This document shows positions 43,285 to 52,543 of a stretch of DNA of 64,000 bases, one piece after another. Positions within the stretch are counted from its first letter, which is position 1; every line of letters starts with the position of its first letter. The position numbers and the translations under genes were made by a program. Location of the stretch: NCBI GenBank assembly GCA_965116165.1, contig OZ220484.1, positions 744,001 through 808,000 on the forward strand, written 5' to 3'. The stretch is from Azophilus sp965116165 (lineage in GTDB: Bacteria; Pseudomonadota; Gammaproteobacteria; Pseudomonadales; Azotimanducaceae). A model generated the notes under the pieces. The model had not been told where the DNA came from and ran no database searches. It worked only from the letters and a program-made list of their open reading frames with translations.

Positions 43285-44511
43285 AAAACCCTGTACCGCA
43301 TAGGATCAAGAATTTTCGCCGGCGCCGCTGTCTTGTTGCCGCTCCTGGGTGGATGCGCCAAACCCGACAGCCCCCAACAGTTCGCCGAGCGACATCTGAT
43401 CGTCGATACGCACATCGACCTGCCCTATCGGCTGTATAGGAATTGGGAGGATGTCGGCCAGGCGACGGACTCCGGCGACTTCGACCACCCGCGCGCCCAG
43501 GCCGGCGGGCTCGATGCGCCCTTTATGTCGATCTACATTCCCCCCTCTGTCGATGCCGCCGGCCAAGCGGTCGAGCATGCCGACGAACTCATCGACCTCG
43601 TCGAAAAAATCGCCGCCGACGCGCCGGATAAATTCGCCATCGCCACCTGCACCGAAGACATTGCCCGTATCCGTGCGAGCGGGCGCGTGGCGCTGCCCAT
43701 GGGCATGGAAAACGGCGCTCCCATCGCCGGCGACTTCGGCAACCTGCATCACTTCCGCGACCGGGGCATCCGCTATGTGACCCTGGCCCATTCCCGCACC
43801 AACCACATCTCCGATTCCTCCTACGACGATTTCGAGCGCTGGCAGGGGCTGTCGCCATTCGGCAAGACGCTGGTGCCGGAAATGAATCGCCAGGGGGTAA
43901 TGATCGACGTTTCCCACATCACCGACCGGGCCTTCTGGCAGGTTCTCGAATTGACGGAGACCCCGGTACTGGCAACCCACTCGTCGCTGCGGCACTTCAC
44001 CCCCGGCTTTCATCGCAACATGAGCGACGAGATGGTGACGGCTCTCGGCAGGGCGGGAGGTGTTGTGCAAATCAACTTCGGCAGCGCTTTCCTGACGCGC
44101 GCGGCCCAGGATTACCGGACGGCGGCCAACAAGGCGGCACTTGCCTACGCCTTCGGCAATCAACTCGAAGAGGACGACCCCCGTATCGCCGATTTTCTGG
44201 ACGGCTACCGCCAAGACCATCCCTACCCCTACGCGACCCTGGACGATGTGCTTGACCACATCGACCGCGCCGTCGCCCTGGCCGGCATCGATGCCGTGGG
44301 CCTGGGTTCCGACTACGATGGTGTTGGCGATTCCCTGCCCGTTGGCCTCAAGGACGCTTCCACCTACCCCAACCTGATCGCGGGCTTGCTGGAGCGGGGC
44401 TATTCGGCATCCGCTATCGAGAAGATTCTGGGCGGCAACACCATGCGGGTTTGGCGCGCCGCGGAAGCGTTCGCGGCACAGCATGGCAATGAGCCGGTTT
44501 GCCGGGTCTGA
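43249..44511 (+). CDS. Membrane dipeptidase (peptidase family M19) lipoprotein
   Basis: Zinc dipeptidase of the renal dipeptidase family, predicted to be lipid-anchored. The N-terminus has a lipobox VLLPLLGGC with the cysteine at about residue 37. Metal and active-site residues appear in order: DTHIDLPYR (HxD), a bridging glutamate in MGMENGAP, histidine in DVSHITD and histidine in LATHSSLRH, then GLGSDYDGVGD and the C-terminal LGGNTMRVWRA. The only usable start before the lipobox is the ATG at 43249, which lies inside a miniature element (43177-43284), so the first ~11 residues derive from it. Typical M19 enzymes hydrolyse dipeptides including D-amino-acid-containing ones. The gene stands alone, followed by a DUF4153 gene. 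Confidence 0.9.
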   Translation: MLLYRIVQIFPKKTLYRIGSRIFAGAAVLLPLLGGCAKPDSPQQFAERHLIVDTHIDLPYRLYRNWEDVGQATDSGDFDHPRAQAGGLDAPFMSIYIPPSVDAAGQAVEHADELIDLVEKIAADAPDKFAIATCTEDIARIRASGRVALPMGMENGAPIAGDFGNLHHFRDRGIRYVTLAHSRTNHISDSSYDDFERWQGLSPFGKTLVPEMNRQGVMIDVSHITDRAFWQVLELTETPVLATHSSLRHFTPGFHRNMSDEMVTALGRAGGVVQINFGSAFLTRAAQDYRTAANKAALAYAFGNQLEEDDPRIADFLDGYRQDHPYPYATLDDVLDHIDRAVALAGIDAVGLGSDYDGVGDSLPVGLKDASTYPNLIAGLLERGYSASAIEKILGGNTMRVWRAAEAFAAQHGNEPVCRV

Positions 44512-44578
44512 GCGATTTCCCCGCGGTTTCGAGATACGAGATATAATTTTCACATCGACTTGAATCGGCTGGCAAACA

Positions 44579-46309
44579 ATGTTCGAGGCGCTGCAAACCA
44601 ACCCCCAACCGCCCCGCAACCTGATGCTCGGCATCGCTTTCGGCCAGGGCATAGCGCTCTTTCTTCTATGGCGGGCACTGGAAAGCGAAGTCTGGCCGAG
44701 CCAAACGCCCGTCATCAACTTCCCGTTGTGGACCCTGGCGCTCGTCGGGCCAACGATGCTGCTGCTTTGTCTCGACAAGCAAAGCCTGTCGCGGAGCCTC
44801 AGGGCCGTGGGGCTTTTCTCCGCGATCATGGCGTTGCTCGCCGCGCACGTCGGCTGGCAAGCCTCGCCCCACGGAGAATTTCCAATCCAGTTCCTGCTCT
44901 TCGTTTACGTTCTCACCGCGCTCATCGCCTGTTTCAAGGGATTGATGTATTGCCAGCAATGGATCGGCAAATCCCCGACCAGCTACGCGGCACTGTTCAC
45001 CTACTCCTGGCGTAATTTCCTAGTGGCCGCGCTCGCCGCGGCGCTTACCGGCGGCGTTGCCCTGATCCTGTTTCTTTGGGGCGCCCTGTTTTCCGTTATC
45101 GACATCAGCTTCTTCAGCGATTTGTTCAGCAACGATTGGTTTCTATTTCCCGTGCTGGCGTTTGCCTTCGGAACCGGGGTTCTGATCTTTCGGCGGCTGA
45201 TCAAGGTCATCGACGGCATCACGAGCCTGCTTGAGGGATTGATGCGGCTCCTACTGCCCCTGGTCGCCTCGGTGCTGGTGATCTTTCTGGGCGCGTTGCC
45301 GTTCACCGGGCTGACGCCCCTTTGGGAAACCGGCAGCGGCACGGCCCTACTGTTGTGTTTGAACGCCTTTGCCCTGTTCTTCGTCAACGCCGTTTACCAA
45401 ACGGGTCGCGCCCTGCCCTATCCGTCCTGGGTGCATCTTGGACTATCCGCCGCCATCGCACTGCTGCCCATCGTATCCGTCCTGGCGCTCTACGGGCTGT
45501 ATCTGCGCGTCGATGAGTACGGATGGACCGTGCTGCGCTGCTGGGCCTTTGCGGTATTCACGATATTGGTGCTTTTCTCCGCCGGATACACTTGGTGCAT
45601 CGTCCGCTGGCGGTCGGCGTGGCCGAGGCACCTCGGCCGGGTGAACATCCTGATGGGATGGCTCGTGCTCGCGACCATGATTTTGGTCAATAGCCCCGTG
45701 CTCGACTTCCGATCAATTTCACTGGCGAGCCAAATGCAGCGGGTCGAGGCGGGCGAGGTCGATCTTCGCGATTTCGATTACCACTACGCGAGGCATCAAC
45801 TCGCCCGACCAGGCTATCGGCAGATGCAGGCGCTTATCGCGGAGCATGAAAACTCCGACCCCGGGTTGGTGGAAATCATTCGCAAGGCCGAAAGCCACGG
45901 GCGGAGCGACAAGACATTCGACATGCTTTGGGCCAACCTGACCTATCGGCCCGAGCCCTATCGACCACCCCCCGGACTCTACGACGCCGCCAGCGAAACC
46001 ACGTTCGGCATAGCCCCCGACCAGTATCGCGAACCGCTCATGGTCCGCGTTGACCTAAACGACGACGGCGACTTCGAATATGTGCTCCTCGCAAAGTACA
46101 ACTACCACAACGATCACAACGAATTCGTGGATGCCGTGCTGATTTTTCGCAACGAGGGCACCTGGAGCACGATGTCCCTGTTCGCCAGCCAAGATATTCC
46201 CAAGGGTGCCGACCTCAACGACATGCTGCGCGACGGTGAGATAACAGTGGCGCCACCCCGCTTCAACAACCTGAAGCTGGGTGACATTCTATTCCGCCAA
46301 ATCTACTGA
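44579..46309 (+). CDS. DUF4153 family membrane protein
   Basis: A 576-residue protein with about ten hydrophobic segments in its first ~385 residues (for example GIAFGQGIALFLLW, ALVGPTMLLLCL, FLVAALAAALTGGVALILF and IALLPIVSVLALYGLYL), then a hydrophilic C-terminal part that is likely outside the membrane. The membrane half fits the DUF4153 family of unknown function. The C-terminal ~190 residues include DLNDDGDFEYVLLAKYNYH, which resembles a calcium-binding DxDxDG loop. The ATG at 44579 is used. It converges with recQ, overlapping by seven bases. Role unknown. Confidence 0.85.
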   Translation: MFEALQTNPQPPRNLMLGIAFGQGIALFLLWRALESEVWPSQTPVINFPLWTLALVGPTMLLLCLDKQSLSRSLRAVGLFSAIMALLAAHVGWQASPHGEFPIQFLLFVYVLTALIACFKGLMYCQQWIGKSPTSYAALFTYSWRNFLVAALAAALTGGVALILFLWGALFSVIDISFFSDLFSNDWFLFPVLAFAFGTGVLIFRRLIKVIDGITSLLEGLMRLLLPLVASVLVIFLGALPFTGLTPLWETGSGTALLLCLNAFALFFVNAVYQTGRALPYPSWVHLGLSAAIALLPIVSVLALYGLYLRVDEYGWTVLRCWAFAVFTILVLFSAGYTWCIVRWRSAWPRHLGRVNILMGWLVLATMILVNSPVLDFRSISLASQMQRVEAGEVDLRDFDYHYARHQLARPGYRQMQALIAEHENSDPGLVEIIRKAESHGRSDKTFDMLWANLTYRPEPYRPPPGLYDAASETTFGIAPDQYREPLMVRVDLNDDGDFEYVLLAKYNYHNDHNEFVDAVLIFRNEGTWSTMSLFASQDIPKGADLNDMLRDGEITVAPPRFNNLKLGDILFRQIY

Positions 46310-48135
46310 GCCACACTGTCCGGCGTACTTTGCGCAACCCATTCGGCAACCACGGCCAGAAAATCAGCGCCGTATTTGTCGAGTTTCGCCTGGCCAACAC
46401 CATGCACCGCCAACATCTCCTCAAGGGAGGTCGGCCGCAGGCGCACTATCTCCCTGAGGGTCGCGTCATGAAAAATGACATAGGCCGGAACGTCGGCCTC
46501 CCTGGCCAAACGGGCCCGGCATTCCCGCAGGGCATCCCATAACGGCCGATCCTTTGGCGGTGGTTCGTAGGATGCCTTGCGGGTCACCTTTTTTGCCTGA
46601 CGCCTGGCGGACAGATCCTCGCGCAACTGCACCTCCTGCTCGCCGCGCAAGACGGCCCGCGATTTGCCCGTGAGCCGGAGCGCGCCGAAGCGTTGCACCT
46701 CCGAGCGCAGATAGCCCCCCACCATGAGTTGCCGCAGAATCGACCGCCATTCGGTGGCGGACCGATCTTCGCCAATGCCGTAGGTGCTCAAATTCTGGTG
46801 GCGGTGCTGGGACACCTTTGGCGTCTCCTTGCCACGCAATACGTCGATAACGTGACCGGCACCGAAATACTGCCCGGTACGGTAGATGCAGGAAAGCAGC
46901 TTCTGGGCCTCGACCGTGCCGTTCCAAGTACGGGGCGGCGACAGGCAAATATCGCAGTTGCCACAGTCCTCCGGCAGTTCGTCGCCGAAATATTCGAGCA
47001 GGGCCCGACGGCGGCAGGTTGTCATCTCGCACCAGCCGAGCAGGGCATCGAGTTTGGCGCGTTCGATACGCTTGTGGGCCTCCTCCGCTTCCGATTGTTC
47101 GACCATCTGGCGCAGCCGCACCACATCCTGCAAACCGTAGATCATCCAGGCATCGGCGGGCTCGCCATCGCGGCCGGCGCGGCCGGTTTCCTGGTAGTAG
47201 GCCTCGACGCTCTTGGGCAGGTCGATGTGGGCGACAAAGCGGACATCCGGTTTGTCGATACCCATCCCGAATGCGACCGTGGCCACCATGACGATGCCAT
47301 CTTCCCGCAGAAATCGGGCCTGATGCTCGGACCGGACCCGCGACGCCAGTCCGGCGTGATAGGGCAGTGCCCGGAAGCCGCGCTCGACCAGCATGTCGGC
47401 GGTGGCCTCCACTTTTTTGCGGGTCATGGCGTAGACGATGCCCGCCGCGCCCCGCCAACTATCCAGAAAATCCGCAAGCTGGGCACCGGCGTCCGTTTTC
47501 GCCTGAACGGCGTAACGAATGTTGGGGCGGTCGAAGCCGCTGACGAAGGGCTCCGCCCCGGTCATTTCCAACCGGGCGAGGATGTCGCGGCGCGTCATCG
47601 CATCGGCGGTCGCGGTGAGCGCCATGCGCGGCACACCCGGGAAATGCTGGCGCAACACGTTCAGGCCCAGGTAATCCTGCCGGAAGTCGTGGCCCCACTG
47701 TGAAACACAGTGCGCCTCGTCGATGGCGATCACCGAGAGTTCCACCACGCTCGCCAGAAATTCCAGGGTATCTTCCCGCAGCAGTCGTTCCGGGGCCAGG
47801 TAGAGCAGATCGAGACCACCCCGGCGGGCCGCCTCCATCACGTTCCGCTGCTCCCCGTGGGAAAGCATCGAATTGAGGAACCGGGCCCGCACACCCAACT
47901 GCCGCAGCGCCGCAACCTGATCCTGCATCAACGCGATCAACGGAGAAATAACAAGTCCCAAGCCCGGGCGGATCATCGCCGGGATCTGGTAGCACAACGA
48001 CTTGCCGCCACCCGTCGGCATCAGCACCAACACATCCTTGCCGGCGAGCACCGCCGCGACAACATCCTCCTGGCGGCCACGGAAACCGGGATAGCCGTAG
48101 ACATCCCGCAGCAATTCGTGCGCTTGTTCCTTCAC
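46303..48135 (-). CDS. recQ: ATP-dependent DNA helicase RecQ
   Basis: Superfamily 2 3'-5' DNA helicase acting in recombination and repair. The 610-residue product has the helicase motifs in order: GYPGFRGRQEDVV, Walker A MPTGGGKSLCYQ, DEAHCVSQWGHDFR, LTATADAMTR, then the second lobe with MTRKKVEATADML, VATVAFGMGIDKPDVRFV and YYQETGRAGRDGEPA. A zinc-binding part with four cysteines follows (TTCRRRALLEYF, CGNCDIC), then the winged-helix RQC part and a C-terminal HRDC domain. The start is ATG 48135. It overlaps the convergent DUF4153 gene by seven bases. A 47-base piece of this gene (47866-47912) recurs at 52434-52480. Confidence 0.95.
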   Translation of the reverse strand: MKEQAHELLRDVYGYPGFRGRQEDVVAAVLAGKDVLVLMPTGGGKSLCYQIPAMIRPGLGLVISPLIALMQDQVAALRQLGVRARFLNSMLSHGEQRNVMEAARRGGLDLLYLAPERLLREDTLEFLASVVELSVIAIDEAHCVSQWGHDFRQDYLGLNVLRQHFPGVPRMALTATADAMTRRDILARLEMTGAEPFVSGFDRPNIRYAVQAKTDAGAQLADFLDSWRGAAGIVYAMTRKKVEATADMLVERGFRALPYHAGLASRVRSEHQARFLREDGIVMVATVAFGMGIDKPDVRFVAHIDLPKSVEAYYQETGRAGRDGEPADAWMIYGLQDVVRLRQMVEQSEAEEAHKRIERAKLDALLGWCEMTTCRRRALLEYFGDELPEDCGNCDICLSPPRTWNGTVEAQKLLSCIYRTGQYFGAGHVIDVLRGKETPKVSQHRHQNLSTYGIGEDRSATEWRSILRQLMVGGYLRSEVQRFGALRLTGKSRAVLRGEQEVQLREDLSARRQAKKVTRKASYEPPPKDRPLWDALRECRARLAREADVPAYVIFHDATLREIVRLRPTSLEEMLAVHGVGQAKLDKYGADFLAVVAEWVAQSTPDSVAQ

Positions 48136-48286
48136 ATTGAGGATTATGACAGCCGCAACATCTTTCGGCTTCAGGAAACTTTCCCGATTGCGCGTGCGGC
48201 ATTTCGCGCCTGGGCATTATCGGGCTTCAATGCGCCCAGTCAGCGATCACCCGTATCGACCCTGTGGTCGCCCGCCGACGCAAGAG

Positions 48287-51200
48287 CTAACCACTAGTGA
48301 ATTCAAAGTCCGCAACGCTCAGGGATGCCGCATCGACCCCCAGCAATGTGAGTACAGCTTCTTCATAGGTCCAGCTATGCCCGCTGTGACCCTCTCCATG
48401 AAGATGTTTGTTGTGAACATAAAATCCATTTTTGTAGGTGATGACGGTATCAGCACCAACCTGCTCAATTTGCAGCATATCGAAGTTGGCGGCGTCACGC
48501 GCACTTCCCTGGTGCCAGTTATCGCTCTGATAATCCAACTTGATCGTTTCACCTTCCTCGAAATCGACAATGGTGTCGTTACCGCCAGATTGCCTTGTGG
48601 CCCCCGTGGTGAAATCGAATGTATCCACTCCCGCGCCGCCATGCAGCCTGTCATCGCCAGAACCGCCATGCAACTTGTCGTCGCCCGCGCCTCCCTTGAG
48701 CGTATCCGTTCCCTCGTCGCCATACAACTCGTCGTCGCCTTGACCGCCATGCACAGTATCGTCGCCGGCGCCACCGCCCATGTAATCGTCGCCGGCGCCC
48801 CCGTGCAGGGTATCGTCACCCATCCCGCCAAAAGCAATATCGTCGCCGGCGCCGCCATACAGGGTATCGTCGCCCCGGCTGCCGCCGAGTTTGTCATTGC
48901 CCTTGCCGCCATAGAGCATGTCATCGCCGTCGCGACCGAACAGGAAGTCCCCAAGGTCGCCGCCCGTCAGCACCAATTCGCTGTCGGAAGCAAGAAACCT
49001 GAAATTATCGTCGCTCAGGGAATCCGCCGATACGCCCCGCAGTGTGACGGTATCGTCGTTGCCGTAGCTGATTACAGTATCGGGGCCATCCTGCCGAATG
49101 CGGACCCGGCCCGCCTCCAAATCCTGGAAGCCGATGAAATAGATGATTTCGTCATCCTCGAAGTCGGTGATGATGTCGTTGCCGTCCCCCGGTTTGAACA
49201 GGAAGGTGTCAAAACTACCACCCACTCCCCCTGTGAGGGTGTCGTCGCCAGTCCCACCCTCGAGAAAGTCACCTCCGTAGCCTCCCCTCAGCACATCATC
49301 CCCCTCGCGGCTGTACACGACATCGGGGACATCAGTGCCATAGGTAAGATGGGTTTCCCACAAATTGCCGTGGTCGCCATAAAGGACGCCCAGGACACCG
49401 TCTCGGTTTGGGGGCGGGGCCGCGAATTTGAAATCCTCTGCGCCGAGGGAGTCCGCCGAAACGCCCAGCAAGGTGATGGTGAAGATGTTTTCAGCCCCAT
49501 CGCCGTAACTGATGACGGCGTCGGCACCATCCTGTGTGATGGTCAAGTCTCCCAGGCTGTAGATCCCTCCGAAGAAAATGGTGTCGCCAGCGCTGAAATC
49601 GGTAATGACGTCGTCCACGCCACCCGAGCCTATGCCCCTTGCTTCCAGCATCCGGGCAGCGAATCCATCGCTTATGAAGAAACTGAAGGTATCGGCACCC
49701 GCGCCGCCCGTCAGGGTATCGGCGCCTCCGTCACCGTGCAGGGTGTCATCTCCATCCCCACCCTCCAAGGTGTCATCCCCTTCGGTGCTGCCGTACAGGG
49801 TGTCAGCGCCGCCATCGCCGTACAGGGTGTTATTGCCACGGCTGCCATCCAGCCTGTCGTCGCCGGCGCCGCCGTACAGGGTGTCATTGCCCCGTCCGCC
49901 CTCCAGGGTGTCGTTGCCCGTGCCACCATACAGGATGTCGTTGCCGGCGCCGCCCTCCAGCGTATCGTTGCCCGCACCACCGTGCAGTATGTCGCTGCCG
50001 AAGCTGCCTTCCAGCGTATCGTTGCCGGCGCCGCCGAGCACAATCGAACTGGTTCGAAAGAGGGCATCGAGGGTGTCATCGCCGTCCGTGCCGCGCACAA
50101 TGACACCGTACTCTCCGCTGCCGTCCCAGTCGTCGCCATAGTCGCTATGGCGGCCTTTGTTCCCTGTTTCCGGAGGGGTTGGGGGTATCGTCGGGGTTGT
50201 GCCCGCGCCGTTGTTTTCAGGCGGGTTTACCGGCGTATTCGGGCTCTTGTCATGGTTGTCGCCGCCTTTGCTATCCGACTCGGATGCCGGCTTCCAGCGC
50301 CAGCCGACCGCTGTCCTGTACCCCGATTGCAGCACATGGTCATCGCTGACCAGGGCGTCCGCCTGCACATTCAACAGCCTGATGCTGTCGCCATTGCCGT
50401 AGCCTATGACAGTATCCTCGCCATCTTGCGTTATTGACGCCTTCCAGCTTGAGCCTGAATCCTGGACCACAATCCGTTCGCCCTCGCGGAAATCGTGGAT
50501 TGTGTCACTACCGTCTCCTACATCGAAAAAGAAGGTATCCTCGCCATCGCCTCCGCGCAGCGTGTCGGCGCCATTGCCGCCGTACAGCCAGTCGGCGCCG
50601 CCACCGCCACGCAGGGTGTCATCGCCCTTGCCGCCATTGAGAATGTCTCTGCCCCTACCGCCGTCGAGGGTATCGCTGCCGTCATCGCCGTACAGGTTGT
50701 CTCTGCCCCTACCGCCTTCTAGGGTGTCGGCGCCGTCGCCGCCGCGCAGGGTGTCCCGGCCCTTGCCGCCGTACAACTTGTCATCCCCGGCATCCCCGGA
50801 CAGGGTGTCCGCGCCTTTTTCGCCAGAAAGGGTATCTCCGCCCTCACCGCCGGTTTTTTCATCGTCGGCGTCGCTGCCCCGCCACTCGATTCCGGAGACC
50901 CCCTGGCTCTGCTGCTGTTGATTCTCGCCCGCGCCGGCTGGCGTATTCGGAGTTTCGCCGGTGCCATCTGGTGTATTTTGCGTCTCGCCCGTGCCGGACA
51001 GGGTGCTTTCGCCCCGCCCCGCACCGTGCACTTGGGTGTTTTCCCTGGACTCTGGCGTTCTGGCGTCGGGGAACTCGAAGTCGTCCGCGCCCAGCGAATC
51101 TGCCGACACACCCTGCAGGGTGATCTTGTCGCCGTCGCCATGGCGGATGACGGCGTTGTCCCCGACCTGCTCGATGACTAGACCCGCGAACCCGCCGGGC

Positions 51201-52156
51201 ACACCGGAAATCCGGATCGTCTCGCCCGCCTCGAAATCGGCGACATGGGCGGAGCCGTCCCCCGCCGAGAACACGAAGGTGTCCCTGCCCTCGCCGCCAT
51301 ACAGGGTGTCGTCGCCGCCGCCGCCGTCCAGGGTGTCGTCGCCGGTGCCGCCGTACAGGCTGTCGCCGCCCCGGCCCCCGACCAGGGTGTCGTCGCCGGC
51401 GTCCCCGTACAGGATGTCGTTGCCGTCGCCGCCCGTCAGCGTGTCGTTGCCCTTGCCGCCGTCCAGGGTGTCATTGCCCGATCCGCCAACCAAGCTGTCG
51501 TCGCCATCGCCGCCGGTGCGGGAAATATCCTGTGTCGTCTCGTCCCCGCCGCTGGAGTCGTCGGTCGTCGCGTCGCCGCCGTTGTCGTTCGGGGTGTCGC
51601 CGTCGTTGCCGCCCGGAACATCGCCGGGGGGCGCGCCCTGTGGAGCATCATCGCCGCCGCCGTCCCGCGGGGCGTTCCCGGCCGCCGGGAACTCGAAGTC
51701 GTCCGCGCCCAGCGAATCCGCCGACACACCCTGCAGGGTGATCTCGTCGCCGTCGCCATAGCCAATGACGGCGTTGGCCCCGATCTGCTCGATGACCAGA
51801 CCCGCGAACCCGCCGGGCACACCGGAAATCCGGATCGTCTCGCCCGCCTCGAAATCGGCGACATGGGCGGAGCCGTCCCCCGCCGCGAACACGAAGGTGT
51901 CCCTGCCCTCACCGCCATACAGGGTGTCGTGGCCGCCGCCGCCGTCCAGGGTGTCGTCGCCGGTGCCGCCGTACAGGCTGTCGCCGCCCCGGCCCCCGAC
52001 CAAGGTGTCGTCGCCGGCGTCCCCGTACAGGATGTCGTCGCCGTCGCCGCCCGTCAGCGTGTCGTTGCCCTTGCCGCCGTCCAGGGTGTCGTTGCCAACA
52101 CCGCCCTCAAGGGTATCGTCACCTTCGCCAGCGGTCCGGGAAATATCCTGCGCCAT
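48287..52156 (-). CDS. Large RTX calcium-binding repeat protein
   Basis: A 1289-residue protein made almost entirely of hemolysin-type glycine/aspartate-rich nonapeptides (for example GGKGNDTLTGGDGDD, GGRGRDNLYGDDGSDTLDGG), which fold as calcium-bound beta-rolls outside the cell. Between the repeat arrays are several ~60-residue beta modules carrying a recurring pattern (VADFEAGETIRISGVPGG, DGDKITLQGVSADSLGADD), and acidic low-complexity linkers. No enzymatic or pore-forming domain is visible, so it may be an adhesin, matrix or surface-layer protein. Such proteins are usually exported by type I secretion, but no transporter genes are nearby. The start is the ATG at 52156, preceded by GAGGAGAC. 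Two 462-bp parts of the gene are near-identical, 618 bases apart. Confidence 0.9.
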   Translation of the reverse strand: MAQDISRTAGEGDDTLEGGVGNDTLDGGKGNDTLTGGDGDDILYGDAGDDTLVGGRGGDSLYGGTGDDTLDGGGGHDTLYGGEGRDTFVFAAGDGSAHVADFEAGETIRISGVPGGFAGLVIEQIGANAVIGYGDGDEITLQGVSADSLGADDFEFPAAGNAPRDGGGDDAPQGAPPGDVPGGNDGDTPNDNGGDATTDDSSGGDETTQDISRTGGDGDDSLVGGSGNDTLDGGKGNDTLTGGDGNDILYGDAGDDTLVGGRGGDSLYGGTGDDTLDGGGGDDTLYGGEGRDTFVFSAGDGSAHVADFEAGETIRISGVPGGFAGLVIEQVGDNAVIRHGDGDKITLQGVSADSLGADDFEFPDARTPESRENTQVHGAGRGESTLSGTGETQNTPDGTGETPNTPAGAGENQQQQSQGVSGIEWRGSDADDEKTGGEGGDTLSGEKGADTLSGDAGDDKLYGGKGRDTLRGGDGADTLEGGRGRDNLYGDDGSDTLDGGRGRDILNGGKGDDTLRGGGGADWLYGGNGADTLRGGDGEDTFFFDVGDGSDTIHDFREGERIVVQDSGSSWKASITQDGEDTVIGYGNGDSIRLLNVQADALVSDDHVLQSGYRTAVGWRWKPASESDSKGGDNHDKSPNTPVNPPENNGAGTTPTIPPTPPETGNKGRHSDYGDDWDGSGEYGVIVRGTDGDDTLDALFRTSSIVLGGAGNDTLEGSFGSDILHGGAGNDTLEGGAGNDILYGGTGNDTLEGGRGNDTLYGGAGDDRLDGSRGNNTLYGDGGADTLYGSTEGDDTLEGGDGDDTLHGDGGADTLTGGAGADTFSFFISDGFAARMLEARGIGSGGVDDVITDFSAGDTIFFGGIYSLGDLTITQDGADAVISYGDGAENIFTITLLGVSADSLGAEDFKFAAPPPNRDGVLGVLYGDHGNLWETHLTYGTDVPDVVYSREGDDVLRGGYGGDFLEGGTGDDTLTGGVGGSFDTFLFKPGDGNDIITDFEDDEIIYFIGFQDLEAGRVRIRQDGPDTVISYGNDDTVTLRGVSADSLSDDNFRFLASDSELVLTGGDLGDFLFGRDGDDMLYGGKGNDKLGGSRGDDTLYGGAGDDIAFGGMGDDTLHGGAGDDYMGGGAGDDTVHGGQGDDELYGDEGTDTLKGGAGDDKLHGGSGDDRLHGGAGVDTFDFTTGATRQSGGNDTIVDFEEGETIKLDYQSDNWHQGSARDAANFDMLQIEQVGADTVITYKNGFYVHNKHLHGEGHSGHSWTYEEAVLTLLGVDAASLSVADFEFTSG
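51069..52148. repeat. Recent in-gene duplication within the RTX gene (51069-51530 and 51687-52148)
   Basis: The stretches starting GGGAACTCGAAGTCGTCC at about 51069 and 51687 run in parallel for about 462 bases with few differences, at a constant offset of 618 bases (206 codons), so the reading frame is preserved. They encode the same nonapeptide array plus beta module. Identity this high points to a recent event. Confidence 0.85.
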
Positions 52157-52221
52157 TGTTTCGTCTCCTCAATAGGGCCTGTCCGCTCGCGGCGCTCATT
52201 GACAGGCACGCACATGAACGG

Positions 52222-52287
52222 TCATCGTCCGGGATCATCGCCATCCAAGGTGTCGGCATCATAGCTCCCACGTTTGATGGCTTTCAT
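52222..52287 (-). CDS. Possible 21-codon leader frame upstream of the RTX gene
   Basis: A short minus-strand frame starts at ATG 52287 (MKAIKRGSYDADTLDGDDPG) and ends at TGA before the RTX gene. AAGAAG lies 6-7 bases before the ATG and AAGGAG further upstream. Its aspartate-rich tail resembles the RTX repeats, so it may be a leader peptide gene or the cut-off original N-terminus of the RTX gene; it is in another frame from the RTX start. Confidence 0.3.
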   Translation of the reverse strand: MKAIKRGSYDADTLDGDDPGR

Positions 52288-52433
52288 CCAAATCTTCTTT
52301 TGTACTCCTTGATCCCCTGATAAGCATCGCCGGGATGGTATATGGGGATTAAAGTTTTGCATTGCTTGATTGCTTAATCAAGGAGAATTGAACATTGAGT
52401 ATACCCCCCCCCTGTTCAATGCCACTGCCAAGG

Positions 52434-52480
52434 CATTGAATTGAGGAACCGGGCACGCACACCCAGCTACCGCAGTGCCG
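52434..52480 (+). repeat. Fragment of recQ in the 52157-52543 spacer
   Basis: The 47 bases beginning CATTGAATTGAGGAACCGGG match recQ positions 47866-47912 at 42 of 47 positions in the same orientation. The rest of the spacer is AT-richer than its surroundings, has TTGATT/AATCAA arms near 52366-52382 and a run of nine C at 52404-52412, and holds no firm gene. Confidence 0.75.
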
Positions 52481-52543
52481 GTTGCCGCTCGCCGGGCGTA
52501 GCCGCTAAAGTGCGCCGATAGCCGATGGTCGCCGGAGAGGCCC

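Noticed and set aside
48137..50437. Long open frame (about 766 codons) on the plus strand opposite the RTX gene
   Set aside because: It is the mirror of the glycine/aspartate codon repeats in the minus-strand gene, giving valine/isoleucine/alanine-rich nonsense with no family pattern. The RTX frame has clear nonapeptides and a good start.
48650..52100. Short regular DNA repeats that look like a CRISPR array
   Set aside because: The periodicity is the 27-bp coding repeat of RTX nonapeptides, with no constant repeat and unique spacer pattern.
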